DNA of 23,186 nucleotides from Gammaproteobacteria bacterium (GTDB taxonomy: Bacteria; Pseudomonadota; Gammaproteobacteria; Pseudomonadales; Azotimanducaceae). The notes beneath the pieces were generated by a model, which saw only the letters and a list, made by a program, of their open reading frames with translations, was not told the DNA's origin and did not search any database. Both the position numbers and the translations under genes were made by a program. Shown piece by piece: positions 1-8,027 of this stretch. The stretch is from positions 39,734-62,919 of the forward strand of contig PAMR01000003.1 of the NCBI GenBank assembly GCA_002708205.1, written 5' to 3'. Numbering within the stretch: the first letter of the stretch is position 1; every line of letters starts with the position of its first letter.

Positions 1-225
1 CAGCTCGACCGATTAGGCTTGAACTTCGATCATACCGTTCAATTTTCACTTGATACCGATTTAGCCATACGGAAATTCAATTTTCCTGGGGAAAAAGACT
101 TCGATGCACCTTTTGCAGAAGAAGACCCATTGGCACGATTAGATGCTGATATTGCACTGACAGCAGGAACCATGACCCGACTTTTTCGAGCCCTACGCAA
201 GCGAATGGGGGACTACGGAATTTAA
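1..225 (+). CDS. rdgC: Recombination-associated protein RdgC, C-terminal part (5' end outside window)
   Basis: The frame is open from base 1 to a TAA at 223-225 and gives 74 residues. The fragment resembles the end of RdgC: a hydrophobic/charged stretch like 'VQFSLDTDLAIRKFNF', then acidic residues, then 'ARLDADIALTAGTMTRLFRAL', which parallels the family's C-terminal 'RFDADFxLMTGELxxLxxxL'. RdgC is a ring-shaped DNA-binding protein that modulates RecA-dependent recombination and replication-fork processing, and it is found in beta- and gammaproteobacteria. The internal TTG at 19 is only a leucine codon, not the start. The call rests on family recall from a short fragment, so it is good but not certain. 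Confidence 0.72.
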   Translation, partial: QLDRLGLNFDHTVQFSLDTDLAIRKFNFPGEKDFDAPFAEEDPLARLDADIALTAGTMTRLFRALRKRMGDYGI

Positions 226-332
226 TCGGTAAAAATGAGCGTTCGATGGCAAAGTAAACCCAAATCTTCACTATCCCTCCTGCCACCGGCAACGTAAGAT
301 GTTTGGCACAATAATTTCAAATGGAGAACACC

Positions 333-791
333 ATGCTTGAGCAAGGTGCAGCGGCTCCAGATTTCACACTGCGTAGTCACGACGGTGAGGAAGTGAGCCT
401 AGATAGTCTTCGGGGAAAGTGGGTTGTACTACATACCTTTCCCCTCGCATTCACCGGTGGTTGAAGCAACCAAACATCTACATTCAACCGTGCGTTGAAA
501 CAATTTGATGAGAAAGGAGCTCAGCTCCTAGGCATGTCTGTCGATTCAACTTTTGCTCTGAAAACCTGGGCAACATCGATGGGCGGAATACGTCACCCAC
601 TTATCGCTGACTTCTGGCCACACGGGGCCGTCGCAAAAAGTTTCGACATACTTAATGCGGACGCTGGAATTGCGAACCGATCATTATTCATAATAGATCC
701 GAATGGAGTCATTCAGCATAGTGAACTTCATACCGGAACGTTACCCGATCCAGACGCCACGTTATCTAAGCTAGCCGAACTTCAAGGTTAG
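333..791 (+). CDS. AhpE-like 1-Cys peroxiredoxin, putative selenoprotein with in-frame UGA at the catalytic position
   Basis: Reading from ATG 333 through the TGA at 462-464 to TAG 789-791 gives 152 residues, close to Mycobacterium tuberculosis AhpE (153 aa). Thioredoxin-fold peroxiredoxins reduce hydroperoxides through a peroxidatic Cys in PxxxTxxC. Here P37-x3-T41-x2 is followed by UGA as codon 44, exactly the peroxidatic position. Similarity to AhpE continues on both sides: 'AAAPDFTL' before it, and 'ADFWPHGAVA' and 'ADAGIANR' after it, including the conserved Arg at about 116. No Cys occurs anywhere in the protein, so it would be a 1-Sec enzyme reduced by an external thiol. A GGAGA at 323-327 supports ATG 333 over ATG 321. 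A hairpin at 483-499 fits a bacterial SECIS. The alternative is a nonsense mutation or sequencing error, which explains neither the exact position nor the hairpin. A start at TTG 495 would lack the active site. Confidence 0.85.
475..510 (+). promoter_or_regulatory. Putative bacterial SECIS (bSECIS) hairpin for UGA recoding
   Basis: A perfect 6-bp stem TTCAAC (483-488) / GTTGAA (494-499) encloses the 5-nt loop CGTGC, with a G at loop position 2. A second short helix, CATC (475-478) / GATG (507-510), encloses it across an internal loop. The apical G lies 26 nt after the UGA at 462-464. Known bSECIS elements lie inside the reading frame just downstream of UGA, with an apical loop carrying an early G roughly 16-37 nt away, and they bind SelB. 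The element lies in the peroxiredoxin coding sequence. SelB binding is inferred. Confidence 0.7.
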
Positions 792-811
792 ATAACGCGT
801 TTCGAAACAAT

Positions 812-843
812 GGGAGGGGGTAGTTTACTGCCCCCAACTCCCC
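812..843 (+). terminator. Hairpin, possible intrinsic terminator after the peroxiredoxin gene
   Basis: GGGGGTAGT (816-824) pairs with ACTGCCCCC (827-835) with a single G-T wobble. The GGGA before it can extend the stem with TCCC beyond a small bulge. It sits 21 bases past the peroxiredoxin stop. Only a weak pyrimidine run (CTTCT) follows rather than a clean U tract, so termination is plausible but not certain. Confidence 0.45.
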
Positions 844-889
844 TTCTATGAAATTCTGCGACGACAGCTGGTTGATTCAGGGAATCAAT

Positions 890-1735
890 ATGACTGCAAA
901 AATAGACGCCTATCCTGATCTAAATAGGGATCTTCGATTCTTCCCACTCGGGACCGAAAATCCAAAGAAACTTACGAATCATCAAATTCAGCACTACAAC
1001 GAAAAAGGATTCATTGCGCCGATCGATATTTTTGGTCGAGAAGAAATACAGGCGATTCGCAACTATTTTGACGACCTGTTACCTCGCGCAATGGCTGCTG
1101 GATGGAATAACTATGAACTAACAAACTGGCACAAACACTGTCGAGGCGTCTGGGATATTGTGACACACAGCAAAATCGTCGATTACATCCAGGATCTTCT
1201 GGGTCACACGATAATCCTTCGGCACAGCCACTTTTTCGCAAAACTTCCCAACGACGGAAAGCGTGTGAGCTGGCACCAAGATGCTTCCTATTGGCCTATT
1301 TCTCCCAGTAAGGTCGTATCTGCATGGCTAGCAATCGATGATTCAAACGAAAGTAACGGCGCAATGCAGGTCATACCAGGCTCTCACATCAAGGCTCAAG
1401 TACCTTATACAGACAGCACGAAAGAAGAAAATAACGTACTCAACCAAACCGTATTAGACCCCACAGAACACGGCGAACCACCGGTTCCACTCACACTAAA
1501 GGCAGGACAGATATCGTTGCACAGCGACTGGATACTGCACGGCTCACAACCAAATACATCGAAAAAAAGACGCTGTGGGCTTGCCATGCGATTTCTCTCT
1601 TCTGACGTACGAGCACACCTCGGTTGGAATCAACACTCCATCATCTGTCGCGGATCTGATCCGAGCGGTCACTGGGCGAACCACAGTAGGCCACCCGGTG
1701 AACTAATCCCTAACAGAGGAAATTCGAGCGCCTAA
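890..1735 (+). CDS. Phytanoyl-CoA dioxygenase (PhyH) family Fe(II)/2-oxoglutarate oxygenase
   Basis: A 281-residue protein with the double-stranded beta-helix signature of the PhyH family. The metal triad is H129-x-D131 in 'SWHQDASYW' plus distal H217 in 'WILHGSQPN'. An Arg at about 227-228, about 10 residues later, would bind the 2-oxoglutarate carboxylate. 'GAMQVIPGSH' (about 157-166) is the usual strand before the distal His. These enzymes hydroxylate small molecules or acyl chains using O2 and 2-oxoglutarate, giving succinate and CO2. ATG 890 is chosen because CAGGGA (878-883) precedes it at good spacing. The in-frame ATG at 848 has no ribosome site and lies next to a hairpin. The gene is convergent with the SDR gene, 18 bases apart. 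The substrate is unknown; acyl-CoA is only one possibility. Confidence 0.88.
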   Translation: MTAKIDAYPDLNRDLRFFPLGTENPKKLTNHQIQHYNEKGFIAPIDIFGREEIQAIRNYFDDLLPRAMAAGWNNYELTNWHKHCRGVWDIVTHSKIVDYIQDLLGHTIILRHSHFFAKLPNDGKRVSWHQDASYWPISPSKVVSAWLAIDDSNESNGAMQVIPGSHIKAQVPYTDSTKEENNVLNQTVLDPTEHGEPPVPLTLKAGQISLHSDWILHGSQPNTSKKRRCGLAMRFLSSDVRAHLGWNQHSIICRGSDPSGHWANHSRPPGELIPNRGNSSA

Positions 1736-1753
1736 CTGAACTCCCGATATCGA

Positions 1754-2620
1754 TTATCCAAATTGTGGATTGGGTTTTGCATCAGTGATATCGAGAACCT
1801 CTTCAATTCGCGGTTCTAAATCTTCGTAGGTAGCGTCGACACCCAAATCCACTGGATCATTGGCCACGACCACATTCGTGCTAAAGCGTCCCCCCATCGC
1901 TTGAATAATTCGGCCATTTGGAGCGTCTTCACCACACATGTATAAAACAGCAGGACTAACCAATTTGGGGTGACTCTCTGGCGCGGGATTATCCGGATCT
2001 GCTTTGCTGCCAGGTACACTTGCAGTCATTCTGGTCGACGCACCTGGAGATAAACAATTAGTACGGACATTATGCGACGCTCCCTCACGAGAGAGGTTAT
2101 TCATAAGTCCCACCATACCCATCTTCGCTGCCCCGTAGTTGGATTGACCAAAGCTACCAAAAATCCCCGATCCCGAGCTTGTAAAGACAATGCGTCCATA
2201 GTTTTTTTCGTACATGATTGGCCAAGCATACCAACTAACATATGCAGTCCCATTCAGATGAACATCAACGACGATATCCCATTCATCCAGAGTCATATTC
2301 TTAAAGGATTTATCCCTCAATATTCCAGCATTATTCACAACGATATCGACTGTTCCCCACTCATTAACAGCCGCTCCAATAATATTTTTAGCGCCATCCC
2401 GATCGGATACAGAGTTCTTGTTAGCTATAGCTTCACCTCCTAAGCTGCGGATTTCTTCCACGACCATATCCGCCGCATCACCACTTCCACTGCCATCTAG
2501 GTTGCCACCCAAATCATTTACAACAACTTTGGCTCCATGTTCCGCTAGCAATAACGCATGCTGTTTTCCAAGGCCACCACCGGCTCCCGTCACTACAGCT
2601 ATCTTGCCGTCTACACTCAT
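1754..2620 (-). CDS. Short-chain dehydrogenase/reductase resembling the 3-hydroxyacyl-CoA dehydrogenase domain of peroxisomal MFE-2
   Basis: A 288-residue classical-type SDR with the nucleotide-binding TGAGGGLG at 11-18, the NNAG motif at 96-99, and a catalytic set of Ser about 149, Tyr162 and Lys166 (YGAAK). The N-terminal pattern (TGAGGGLGKQHALLLAEHGA, then VNDLGG) and the roughly 50 residues after the core resemble HSD17B4/MFE-2-type (3R)-hydroxyacyl-CoA dehydrogenases, so oxidation of a hydroxyacyl-CoA or other secondary alcohol with NAD(P)+ is likely. An AGAGGA lies upstream of the ATG at 2620. It is divergent from the long PhyH gene. Family is certain; substrate is inferred. Confidence 0.88.
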   Translation of the reverse strand: MSVDGKIAVVTGAGGGLGKQHALLLAEHGAKVVVNDLGGNLDGSGSGDAADMVVEEIRSLGGEAIANKNSVSDRDGAKNIIGAAVNEWGTVDIVVNNAGILRDKSFKNMTLDEWDIVVDVHLNGTAYVSWYAWPIMYEKNYGRIVFTSSGSGIFGSFGQSNYGAAKMGMVGLMNNLSREGASHNVRTNCLSPGASTRMTASVPGSKADPDNPAPESHPKLVSPAVLYMCGEDAPNGRIIQAMGGRFSTNVVVANDPVDLGVDATYEDLEPRIEEVLDITDAKPNPQFG

Positions 2621-2818
2621 CGTAAATCCTCTACTAATTATTTCTCCGTAAAGAATAAGCTATATGCGGACCAAACTGCAGAATATTGTTTCTACAATTT
2701 ACTTATCAAAATACCATTGGATGAGTCTGATATAACACTCGATGAAGCCGAAGCGCTGGCTGAAAGTATCTAATTCGAGTTACTCTAACCCCATGTTTCG
2801 TTTGAGAATGGCTAAAAA
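2621..2818. other. Divergent intergenic region between the SDR and the second PhyH gene
   Basis: About 200 bases hold the promoters of two divergent genes. A small inverted repeat ATTGT-TTCT-ACAAT lies at 2685-2698. A second, imperfect pair (AACACTCGA with TCGAGTT) spans roughly 2735-2782. No convincing -35/-10 pair stands out, and no gene is supported. A short frame ending at 2773 has protein-like composition but no recognisable start or family. Confidence 0.35.
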
Positions 2819-4165
2819 ATGGTTAGATCAAAACAACCGAAGCGCCCAGATCCTCATGATCCAGAATCCGCTTTTGGCACCAAGCAAGAGGCTGTTCACC
2901 TGCCGACCCCAACGCATAGAGACCTCGATCCACCAGGCTCGGATAAATTGGGTCTTTCACCCGAAGAAATTATCCAATTTCGAGAAAAAGGTTATGTCAT
3001 AAAGCGAGGGCTCATCCCCAAAGACACATTCTCCCCTTTTTATAAGCTCTGGTGGCAGCAGCCACCGATTAAATCCGCTGGCGTTGTGCCCGATGATCCC
3101 GCAACCTGGATCGCTCCAGGAAAACAATGGCCAAAAGAGAATCGATGGTCTCTAGCGGAAAACTGGATGGGAACGAGCGCTTGGCCCGGGCCTGACGAAA
3201 AGCGTCCCGGCGCTGCCAAAGGAGAACGGGTCGGTCGTTTGCCACACAAACTCACTCAGGACATCAGCAACGATGTTTGGCGATGGCATGGGATCGGACA
3301 CGATCCCGAGTTTGTTGCAGCGACTTCTGCTCACCCCAATATGCTCTACATGGCCGAGGCCTTGATGGGCGGACCTGTTAAACGTCCTCGTCGTAACCGA
3401 GGCATCTATTCAATCTTTCCTCGTGATCCCGACGGCCCAGAATCCGCTCTCGGTCCCCACATGGACGCAAATATGACCGAAATGACCGCAGTCACCTACA
3501 TGAGTGATATTGGCCCACGGTCAGGCGGCTTCACAATCTATCCAACATCGCCACAAGCGCTGTATCACACCTCTGAGCAAGGGCTAAACTGGGTCAGTAC
3601 CGAAGACTCGAAAAAAGCGATGGACCATATCAAAGCAGACATTGAACCGATCGAATTTACCGGAGAGGCTGGTGACACGATTTTCTGTCACGGTTGGGTG
3701 GTCCATTCCGCTGGAATTCATGAAGGAAACAATGTGCGCATGGCGGTAATTCAAGACCTGAATAAATCCCGAACGCGCGGGCATATGCGTTGGACTGCCG
3801 CCGGTAAAAATGGTGGGCCAAGAATTAATTGTGATATGGACGGCTTTTTTCACATCGGTGATGAGTCGGAAGATGATCCATCTGACGGCAATCGTGAAGT
3901 CACCAACCAATGGATAATGGATTCAAACGAATTCATTACAGACAGAAGCTCTCCACACAAAGACATGTTTGAGGAATGGAACTTAGGCAGCCAACCGATA
4001 ACCGGACACGTCATTGACGAAATACCATGGTGGGATAAATACCACTTACCATTACTACCAACAAACCAAGTCCCTCGTGGCGGTGGCGGGACCCCAGCAG
4101 TCCCTCTATCTGATATTGCGGTCTATCACGGCAGCGGCCTTTGGCAAATAAAAGAGCAACAATAG
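2819..4165 (+). CDS. Long phytanoyl-CoA dioxygenase (PhyH) family protein
   Basis: A 448-residue member of the Fe(II)/2-oxoglutarate PhyH family, longer than usual (about 250-300 aa). A polar N-terminal extension of about 45 residues precedes 'LSPEEIIQFREKGYVIKRG', the typical family entry. The metal triad is H214-x-D216 in 'GPHMDANMTE' and H296 in 'HGWVVHSAG', with R307 as the likely 2-oxoglutarate Arg. The C-terminal 130 residues are rich in Trp, Gly and Pro and match no domain I recognise. ATG 2819 is the only ATG before the core, because a TAA lies two codons upstream, but its ribosome site (GAG at 2804-2806) is weak and distant. The oxygenase class is clear; the substrate is unknown. Confidence 0.85.
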   Translation: MVRSKQPKRPDPHDPESAFGTKQEAVHLPTPTHRDLDPPGSDKLGLSPEEIIQFREKGYVIKRGLIPKDTFSPFYKLWWQQPPIKSAGVVPDDPATWIAPGKQWPKENRWSLAENWMGTSAWPGPDEKRPGAAKGERVGRLPHKLTQDISNDVWRWHGIGHDPEFVAATSAHPNMLYMAEALMGGPVKRPRRNRGIYSIFPRDPDGPESALGPHMDANMTEMTAVTYMSDIGPRSGGFTIYPTSPQALYHTSEQGLNWVSTEDSKKAMDHIKADIEPIEFTGEAGDTIFCHGWVVHSAGIHEGNNVRMAVIQDLNKSRTRGHMRWTAAGKNGGPRINCDMDGFFHIGDESEDDPSDGNREVTNQWIMDSNEFITDRSSPHKDMFEEWNLGSQPITGHVIDEIPWWDKYHLPLLPTNQVPRGGGGTPAVPLSDIAVYHGSGLWQIKEQQ

Positions 4166-4174
4166 ATATTCACT

Positions 4175-4199
4175 AAAACTACTAATGCTTGTTAGTTTT
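4175..4199. terminator. AT-rich inverted repeat between convergent genes
   Basis: AAAACTA (4175-4181) and TAGTTTT (4193-4199) form a 7-bp stem with an 11-nt loop in the 38-base gap between a plus-strand and a minus-strand gene. Both arms supply A/T runs, so it could terminate in both directions, but the stem is almost all A-T and therefore weak. Confidence 0.3.
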
Positions 4200-4203
4200 C
4201 GAT

Positions 4204-5832
4204 TTAGCTCGCTAGCTCGAATCCTTCATAACCGTTGGCAACAATCTCCTCACATTTCGTGCGATACGTTCCTACGCCGCCAACATAAGGCATAAAGATT
4301 CGGGGCTTACCTGGGATATTAGCTCCCAAATACCATGAATTACACGACGGAGCCGTCAGCATTGTGCCTTTGGCTATTTCGTTGACATGCTCAATCCACT
4401 GTTGTTCGGCTACTGATGTAGGTTCAATCGAGCGCCACTGGTGAGCGTCCATATGTTGGATGCAATCCGCGATCCAATCCACATGCTGTTCGATCGAGAC
4501 GATCATATTACTTAGTACTGAAGGACTTCCGGGACCAGTGATCATAAATAAATTAGGGAAACCAACCGTCTGCAGACCTAAATAAGTACGTGGCCCAGCT
4601 TCCCAAGCTTCCCGCAATTTCGCGCCTCCACGTCCTTTAATGTCGACATTAAGTAAAGCTCCTGTCATGGCATCGAAACCTGTGGCATATACAATGGCGT
4701 CAACTTCGTAATGACCCTGACTTGTCTGTATCCCCGTCTCCGTGATGCATTCGATACCACCTTTCCGAAGATCAACTAATTTCACATTATCTCGGTTGTA
4801 TGCTTCGTAGTATCCACTATCAATTACCGGGCGTTTGCAACCTATCGGATACCCTTTAGGCATTAAACCTTCAGCGGCTTTCGGATCTTTCACAACACGT
4901 GATACTTGCTCACGATACATATCGCATGCCAACTCATTGGCATTCATGTCTAAACCAATATCCATATAACGTCGAATGGCAGCAAACCCCTCATCATTCA
5001 GAGCTTGCTCCCTTTGTTCCGGACTTGTTTCGAGAATGGCATCCATTGGAGCAACGTTGTCAGCGCCACCGAAACCAAAGCCGTATCCTACGATTCCTGC
5101 TTGAGACTCACGTTGCGTACGCCGAATTTCGTCGTATTTCGATTTCGCATCGTCCAGAAATTCCTTCGTCTGTGGACGGTTTTGCGCGGGCATTGTGTAA
5201 TTTGGCGTCCGTTGGAATACGGTCAGATGTGCCGCTTCTTCAGCAATCACTGGAATTGATTGAATTCCTGAGGACCCTGTTCCTATGATCCCAACTCGTA
5301 CTCCCTCGAAATTAACCCCATCGTGAGGCCATTGTCCCGTATGGTATACCTTACCCTTAAATTCGCTCGCACCTTCTATAGTGGGCGTGTTAGGCACCGA
5401 TAAACAACCGGTGGCCATCACATAAAAGCGCGCATCGTATGCAGTCCCTACATCCGTATGTATCAACCATCTTCTTTTAGATTCGTCATAAGTCGCATCC
5501 AATACTCTCGTTTCAAACGAGATGTCTTTTAACAAATCAAAACGGTCTGCTACATGATTAGCGTAATCCAAAATTTCCGGTTGGCCGGCCATTACCTCCG
5601 TCCAATCCCAATCCTGTTGTAGATCGTCTGAAAAGCTAAACGAATAATCGATACTTGGGACATCGCAGCGCGCACCAGGATAACGATTCCAGTACCAAGT
5701 ACCTCCAACCCCGCTCCCCGCTTCTACCACCTGTACGTTCAAATCTTGAGTGCGCAAACGATGCAACATATACATGCCCGCAAATCCAGCTCCCACAACC
5801 AAGACATCAACACTCTGTATGTTATTTGCCAT
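4204..5832 (-). CDS. Baeyer-Villiger-type flavin monooxygenase
   Basis: A 542-residue type I Baeyer-Villiger monooxygenase, about the length of cyclohexanone monooxygenase. It has an FAD Rossmann motif GAGFAG (14-19), the family-typical 'GGTWYWNRYPGARCD' (about 43-57), the fingerprint FxGxxxHxxxWP as FKGKVYHTGQWP (158-169), a second nucleotide-binding GTGSSG (184-189) for NADPH, and 'YATGFD' near the C-terminal flavin site. Such enzymes insert an oxygen atom beside a ketone to give an ester or lactone. The ATG at 5832 is preceded by AAGGAA. The open frame continues upstream to 6018, but that part overlaps yejE in another frame. It lies 26 bases after yejE, so it is probably cotranscribed with the transporter. 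The substrate is unknown. Confidence 0.9.
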   Translation of the reverse strand: MANNIQSVDVLVVGAGFAGMYMLHRLRTQDLNVQVVEAGSGVGGTWYWNRYPGARCDVPSIDYSFSFSDDLQQDWDWTEVMAGQPEILDYANHVADRFDLLKDISFETRVLDATYDESKRRWLIHTDVGTAYDARFYVMATGCLSVPNTPTIEGASEFKGKVYHTGQWPHDGVNFEGVRVGIIGTGSSGIQSIPVIAEEAAHLTVFQRTPNYTMPAQNRPQTKEFLDDAKSKYDEIRRTQRESQAGIVGYGFGFGGADNVAPMDAILETSPEQREQALNDEGFAAIRRYMDIGLDMNANELACDMYREQVSRVVKDPKAAEGLMPKGYPIGCKRPVIDSGYYEAYNRDNVKLVDLRKGGIECITETGIQTSQGHYEVDAIVYATGFDAMTGALLNVDIKGRGGAKLREAWEAGPRTYLGLQTVGFPNLFMITGPGSPSVLSNMIVSIEQHVDWIADCIQHMDAHQWRSIEPTSVAEQQWIEHVNEIAKGTMLTAPSCNSWYLGANIPGKPRIFMPYVGGVGTYRTKCEEIVANGYEGFELAS

Positions 5833-5858
5833 TTGTAAATTCCTTAATGTCGTATTGA

Positions 5859-6950
5859 CTACGCTGTTTGTATTCCTACGATTTCGGTTCCGCCCTCGCT
5901 CTTCTCTCCTGCGCCAAGTGATCGACGGGGATCTAAAGCATCTCGCACAGCTTCGCCAATAAATATCAACAAACTCAGTAACGTAGCGAGAGCTAAAAAG
6001 ACCGATAATGCCATCCAAGGTGCCTGCAAATTAGCTTTGGCATCAGATAGCAAACGTCCAAAAGAAGGAGAATCGATAGGCAGACCAAAACCCAAAAAGT
6101 CGAGCGCTGTCAGTGAGGTAATCGACCCGTTTAGTACAAAAGGTAAATACGTAAGCGTGGCCACCATCGCGTTTGGCAGTACGTGGCGATACAGTATTTT
6201 AATATCCGAAACACCCAGACCTCTTGCAGCCCTAACAAACTCAAAATTTCTAGCACGCAGGAATTCCGCACGAACCACACCAACCAGCACCATCCAGCTA
6301 AATAACGACAAAATACCAAGCAACCAAAAAATATTTGGCTCGACGATACTGGCTAAAATAATGAGAACAAACAAAATCGGAAGCCCTGTTTGGATCTCGA
6401 CTAATCTTTGGCCTAACAAATCAATAAGACCACCATAATAACCTTGTAATGCGCCTACAGTAACGCCAATGACTGAACTAATGATAGTCAACGAAATACC
6501 GAAGAGAACCGACAACCTGAACCCATACAGCAACTTGGCGAAAATATCAGTACCCTGACCGTCTGTCCCAAGTATATGGACCGTATCTGGCGGAGCCGGT
6601 ACGACTTGGTAAGTGTAATCAATAGTATTGAAGGAAAAACGGATTGGAGGCCAGACCGCCCAGCCATGAGATTCAATCAAATTCATCACGTATGGATCAC
6701 GGTATTCTGCTTCCGTTCGTAACACTCCACCAAGCTCGGACTCGGTGTACACCGACCATATTGGAAAATAGAGTTCATCAGCGTACGAAAACACGATTGG
6801 TTTGTCATTCGCTATCAATTCAGCACACAACGAAACTCCGAACAGCACCACAAAAAGCCAAAACGAATAGTAGCCCCGCCGATTGGACTTAAATATTTCC
6901 AGTCGTCGTCTATTGATCGGCGAGAGTTTGTTGCGTGTCTTAGGATCCAT
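5859..6950 (-). CDS. yejE: Oligopeptide-type ABC transporter permease, YejE-like
   Basis: A 363-residue inner-membrane permease of the DppC/OppC class. There is one N-terminal membrane segment (about 28-47), a periplasmic stretch of about 80 residues, then the conserved 'GTDGQGTDIFAKLLYGFR' (128-145), several membrane helices and the cytoplasmic EAA loop 'EFVRAARGLGV...HVLPNA' (about 237-261), which docks on the ATPase. The long periplasmic insert and the pairing with YejB and YejA fit YejE of the YejABEF peptide/microcin C importer. It starts 6 bases after the yejB stop, and its own ribosome site is weak, suggesting translational coupling. Confidence 0.88.
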   Translation of the reverse strand: MDPKTRNKLSPINRRRLEIFKSNRRGYYSFWLFVVLFGVSLCAELIANDKPIVFSYADELYFPIWSVYTESELGGVLRTEAEYRDPYVMNLIESHGWAVWPPIRFSFNTIDYTYQVVPAPPDTVHILGTDGQGTDIFAKLLYGFRLSVLFGISLTIISSVIGVTVGALQGYYGGLIDLLGQRLVEIQTGLPILFVLIILASIVEPNIFWLLGILSLFSWMVLVGVVRAEFLRARNFEFVRAARGLGVSDIKILYRHVLPNAMVATLTYLPFVLNGSITSLTALDFLGFGLPIDSPSFGRLLSDAKANLQAPWMALSVFLALATLLSLLIFIGEAVRDALDPRRSLGAGEKSEGGTEIVGIQTA

Positions 6951-6956
6951 ACCAAA

Positions 6957-8027
6957 TTAATCCCGTGCCTCAAAATCGATTCGAGGATCGACGAATGTGT
7001 ATATGACGTCGCCAACAAGTTGCATCACCAATCCCACCAAAGTAAAGCAGAACAAAGTGCCAAAGAATATCGGGTAGTCTCGTTTCACAATAGCCTCATA
7101 TCCAAGAAGACCGATCCCATCTATTGAGAAAATGACTTCGATTAATAAGGCCCCCGTAAAAAGCAGACTGACAAAAGCTGCAGGAAATCCTGCGACCACG
7201 ATCAACATAGCGTTACGGAAAACGTGGCCGTACAAAATACGTCTTTCTGTTAAACCCTTTGCGCGAGCTGTCAGCACGAATTGCTTGTTGATTTCCTCTA
7301 AAAAGCTATTTTTCGTCAACATCGTCAACATGGCAAAGCCGCCAATAGTCAAAGCGGTTAAAGGCAAAGCAAGATGCCAGAAGTAATCTTTTATTTGTCC
7401 CCATAATGATAGTTCGCCGAAATTCTCTGAAAACAAATCGCGCATCGGAAACCAATCCAAGTAGTTACCGCCAGCAAAGACAACGATAAGAATTACCGCG
7501 AATAGGTAACCGGGTATTGCATAAGCTACAAATACGGCTCCGCTTGTCCACACATCAAACGGCTCTCCATCGTGTTTCGCCTTTGCAATACCAAGGGGTA
7601 TGGAGATCAGGTATATCAATAGCAATGCCCACAAGCCTAGACCCACTGAAACTGGCAATCGCTCCAATACCATATCCAAGACGGGGCGATCCTGAAAATA
7701 ACTTTTTCCAAAGTCCAGACGCATGTAGTTCCACAACATCAATAGGAAACGTTCGTGCGCTGGCTTATCAAAACCGAAAGCCTTCTCCAATTCAGCCACA
7801 AATTCCGGAGATATCCCCTCTTTACCGGTATAACCGGATTCGGCTGACGGCCCCATACTTGCGGTTGACACGGAAGCTGTAGAAGACATATTCATCCCAG
7901 TGGCCTGAGCGATAGCCTGTTCTACAGGTCCACCTGGAGCGAACTGAACAATCACGAAATTGATTACCATAATTCCGAAGAGAGTCGGCACGATCAGAAA
8001 AAGGCGCCTGAGGAGATATCGACCCAT
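6957..8027 (-). CDS. yejB: Oligopeptide-type ABC transporter permease, YejB-like
   Basis: A 356-residue DppB/OppB-class permease. It has the N-terminal 'MGRYLLRRLFLIVPTLFGIM' helix, the family-typical 'FVIVQFAPGGPVEQ', and an EAA loop 'TARAKGLTERRILYGHVFRNA'. The long segment after helix 1 (about 40-95) is characteristic of YejB. The 'RFLLMLWNYMRLDFGKSYF' stretch is typical of the permease core. Its start overlaps the stop of yejA as TGATG, sharing one base, so the two are translationally coupled. It forms the membrane channel with YejE. Confidence 0.9.
   Translation of the reverse strand: MGRYLLRRLFLIVPTLFGIMVINFVIVQFAPGGPVEQAIAQATGMNMSSTASVSTASMGPSAESGYTGKEGISPEFVAELEKAFGFDKPAHERFLLMLWNYMRLDFGKSYFQDRPVLDMVLERLPVSVGLGLWALLLIYLISIPLGIAKAKHDGEPFDVWTSGAVFVAYAIPGYLFAVILIVVFAGGNYLDWFPMRDLFSENFGELSLWGQIKDYFWHLALPLTALTIGGFAMLTMLTKNSFLEEINKQFVLTARAKGLTERRILYGHVFRNAMLIVVAGFPAAFVSLLFTGALLIEVIFSIDGIGLLGYEAIVKRDYPIFFGTLFCFTLVGLVMQLVGDVIYTFVDPRIDFEARD

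Noticed and set aside
301..320. Sigma-54-like sequence TTGGCACA-N4-TTTCA before the peroxiredoxin gene
   Set aside because: The -24 half is good, but the invariant GC of the -12 half is replaced by TC and the leader would be very short; likely chance.
495..791. Separate small ORF starting at TTG 495
   Set aside because: It is the downstream part of the peroxiredoxin after the in-frame UGA; it lacks a ribosome site and the active-site half.
2558..2773. Short plus-strand frame ending in an acidic, protein-like tail
   Set aside because: Its first half is antisense to the SDR gene, there is no ribosome site, and no family is recognised; a decayed gene end is possible but unsupported.
4899..5288. 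Long antisense frames inside the Baeyer-Villiger monooxygenase
   Set aside because: No family resemblance and no ribosome site; shadow frames of a well-supported gene.
5833..6018. N-terminal extension of the Baeyer-Villiger monooxygenase to 6018
   Set aside because: The extra 62 residues are Arg/Ser-rich, overlap yejE in another frame, and precede a well-placed ribosome site and normal FAD N-terminus at 5832.
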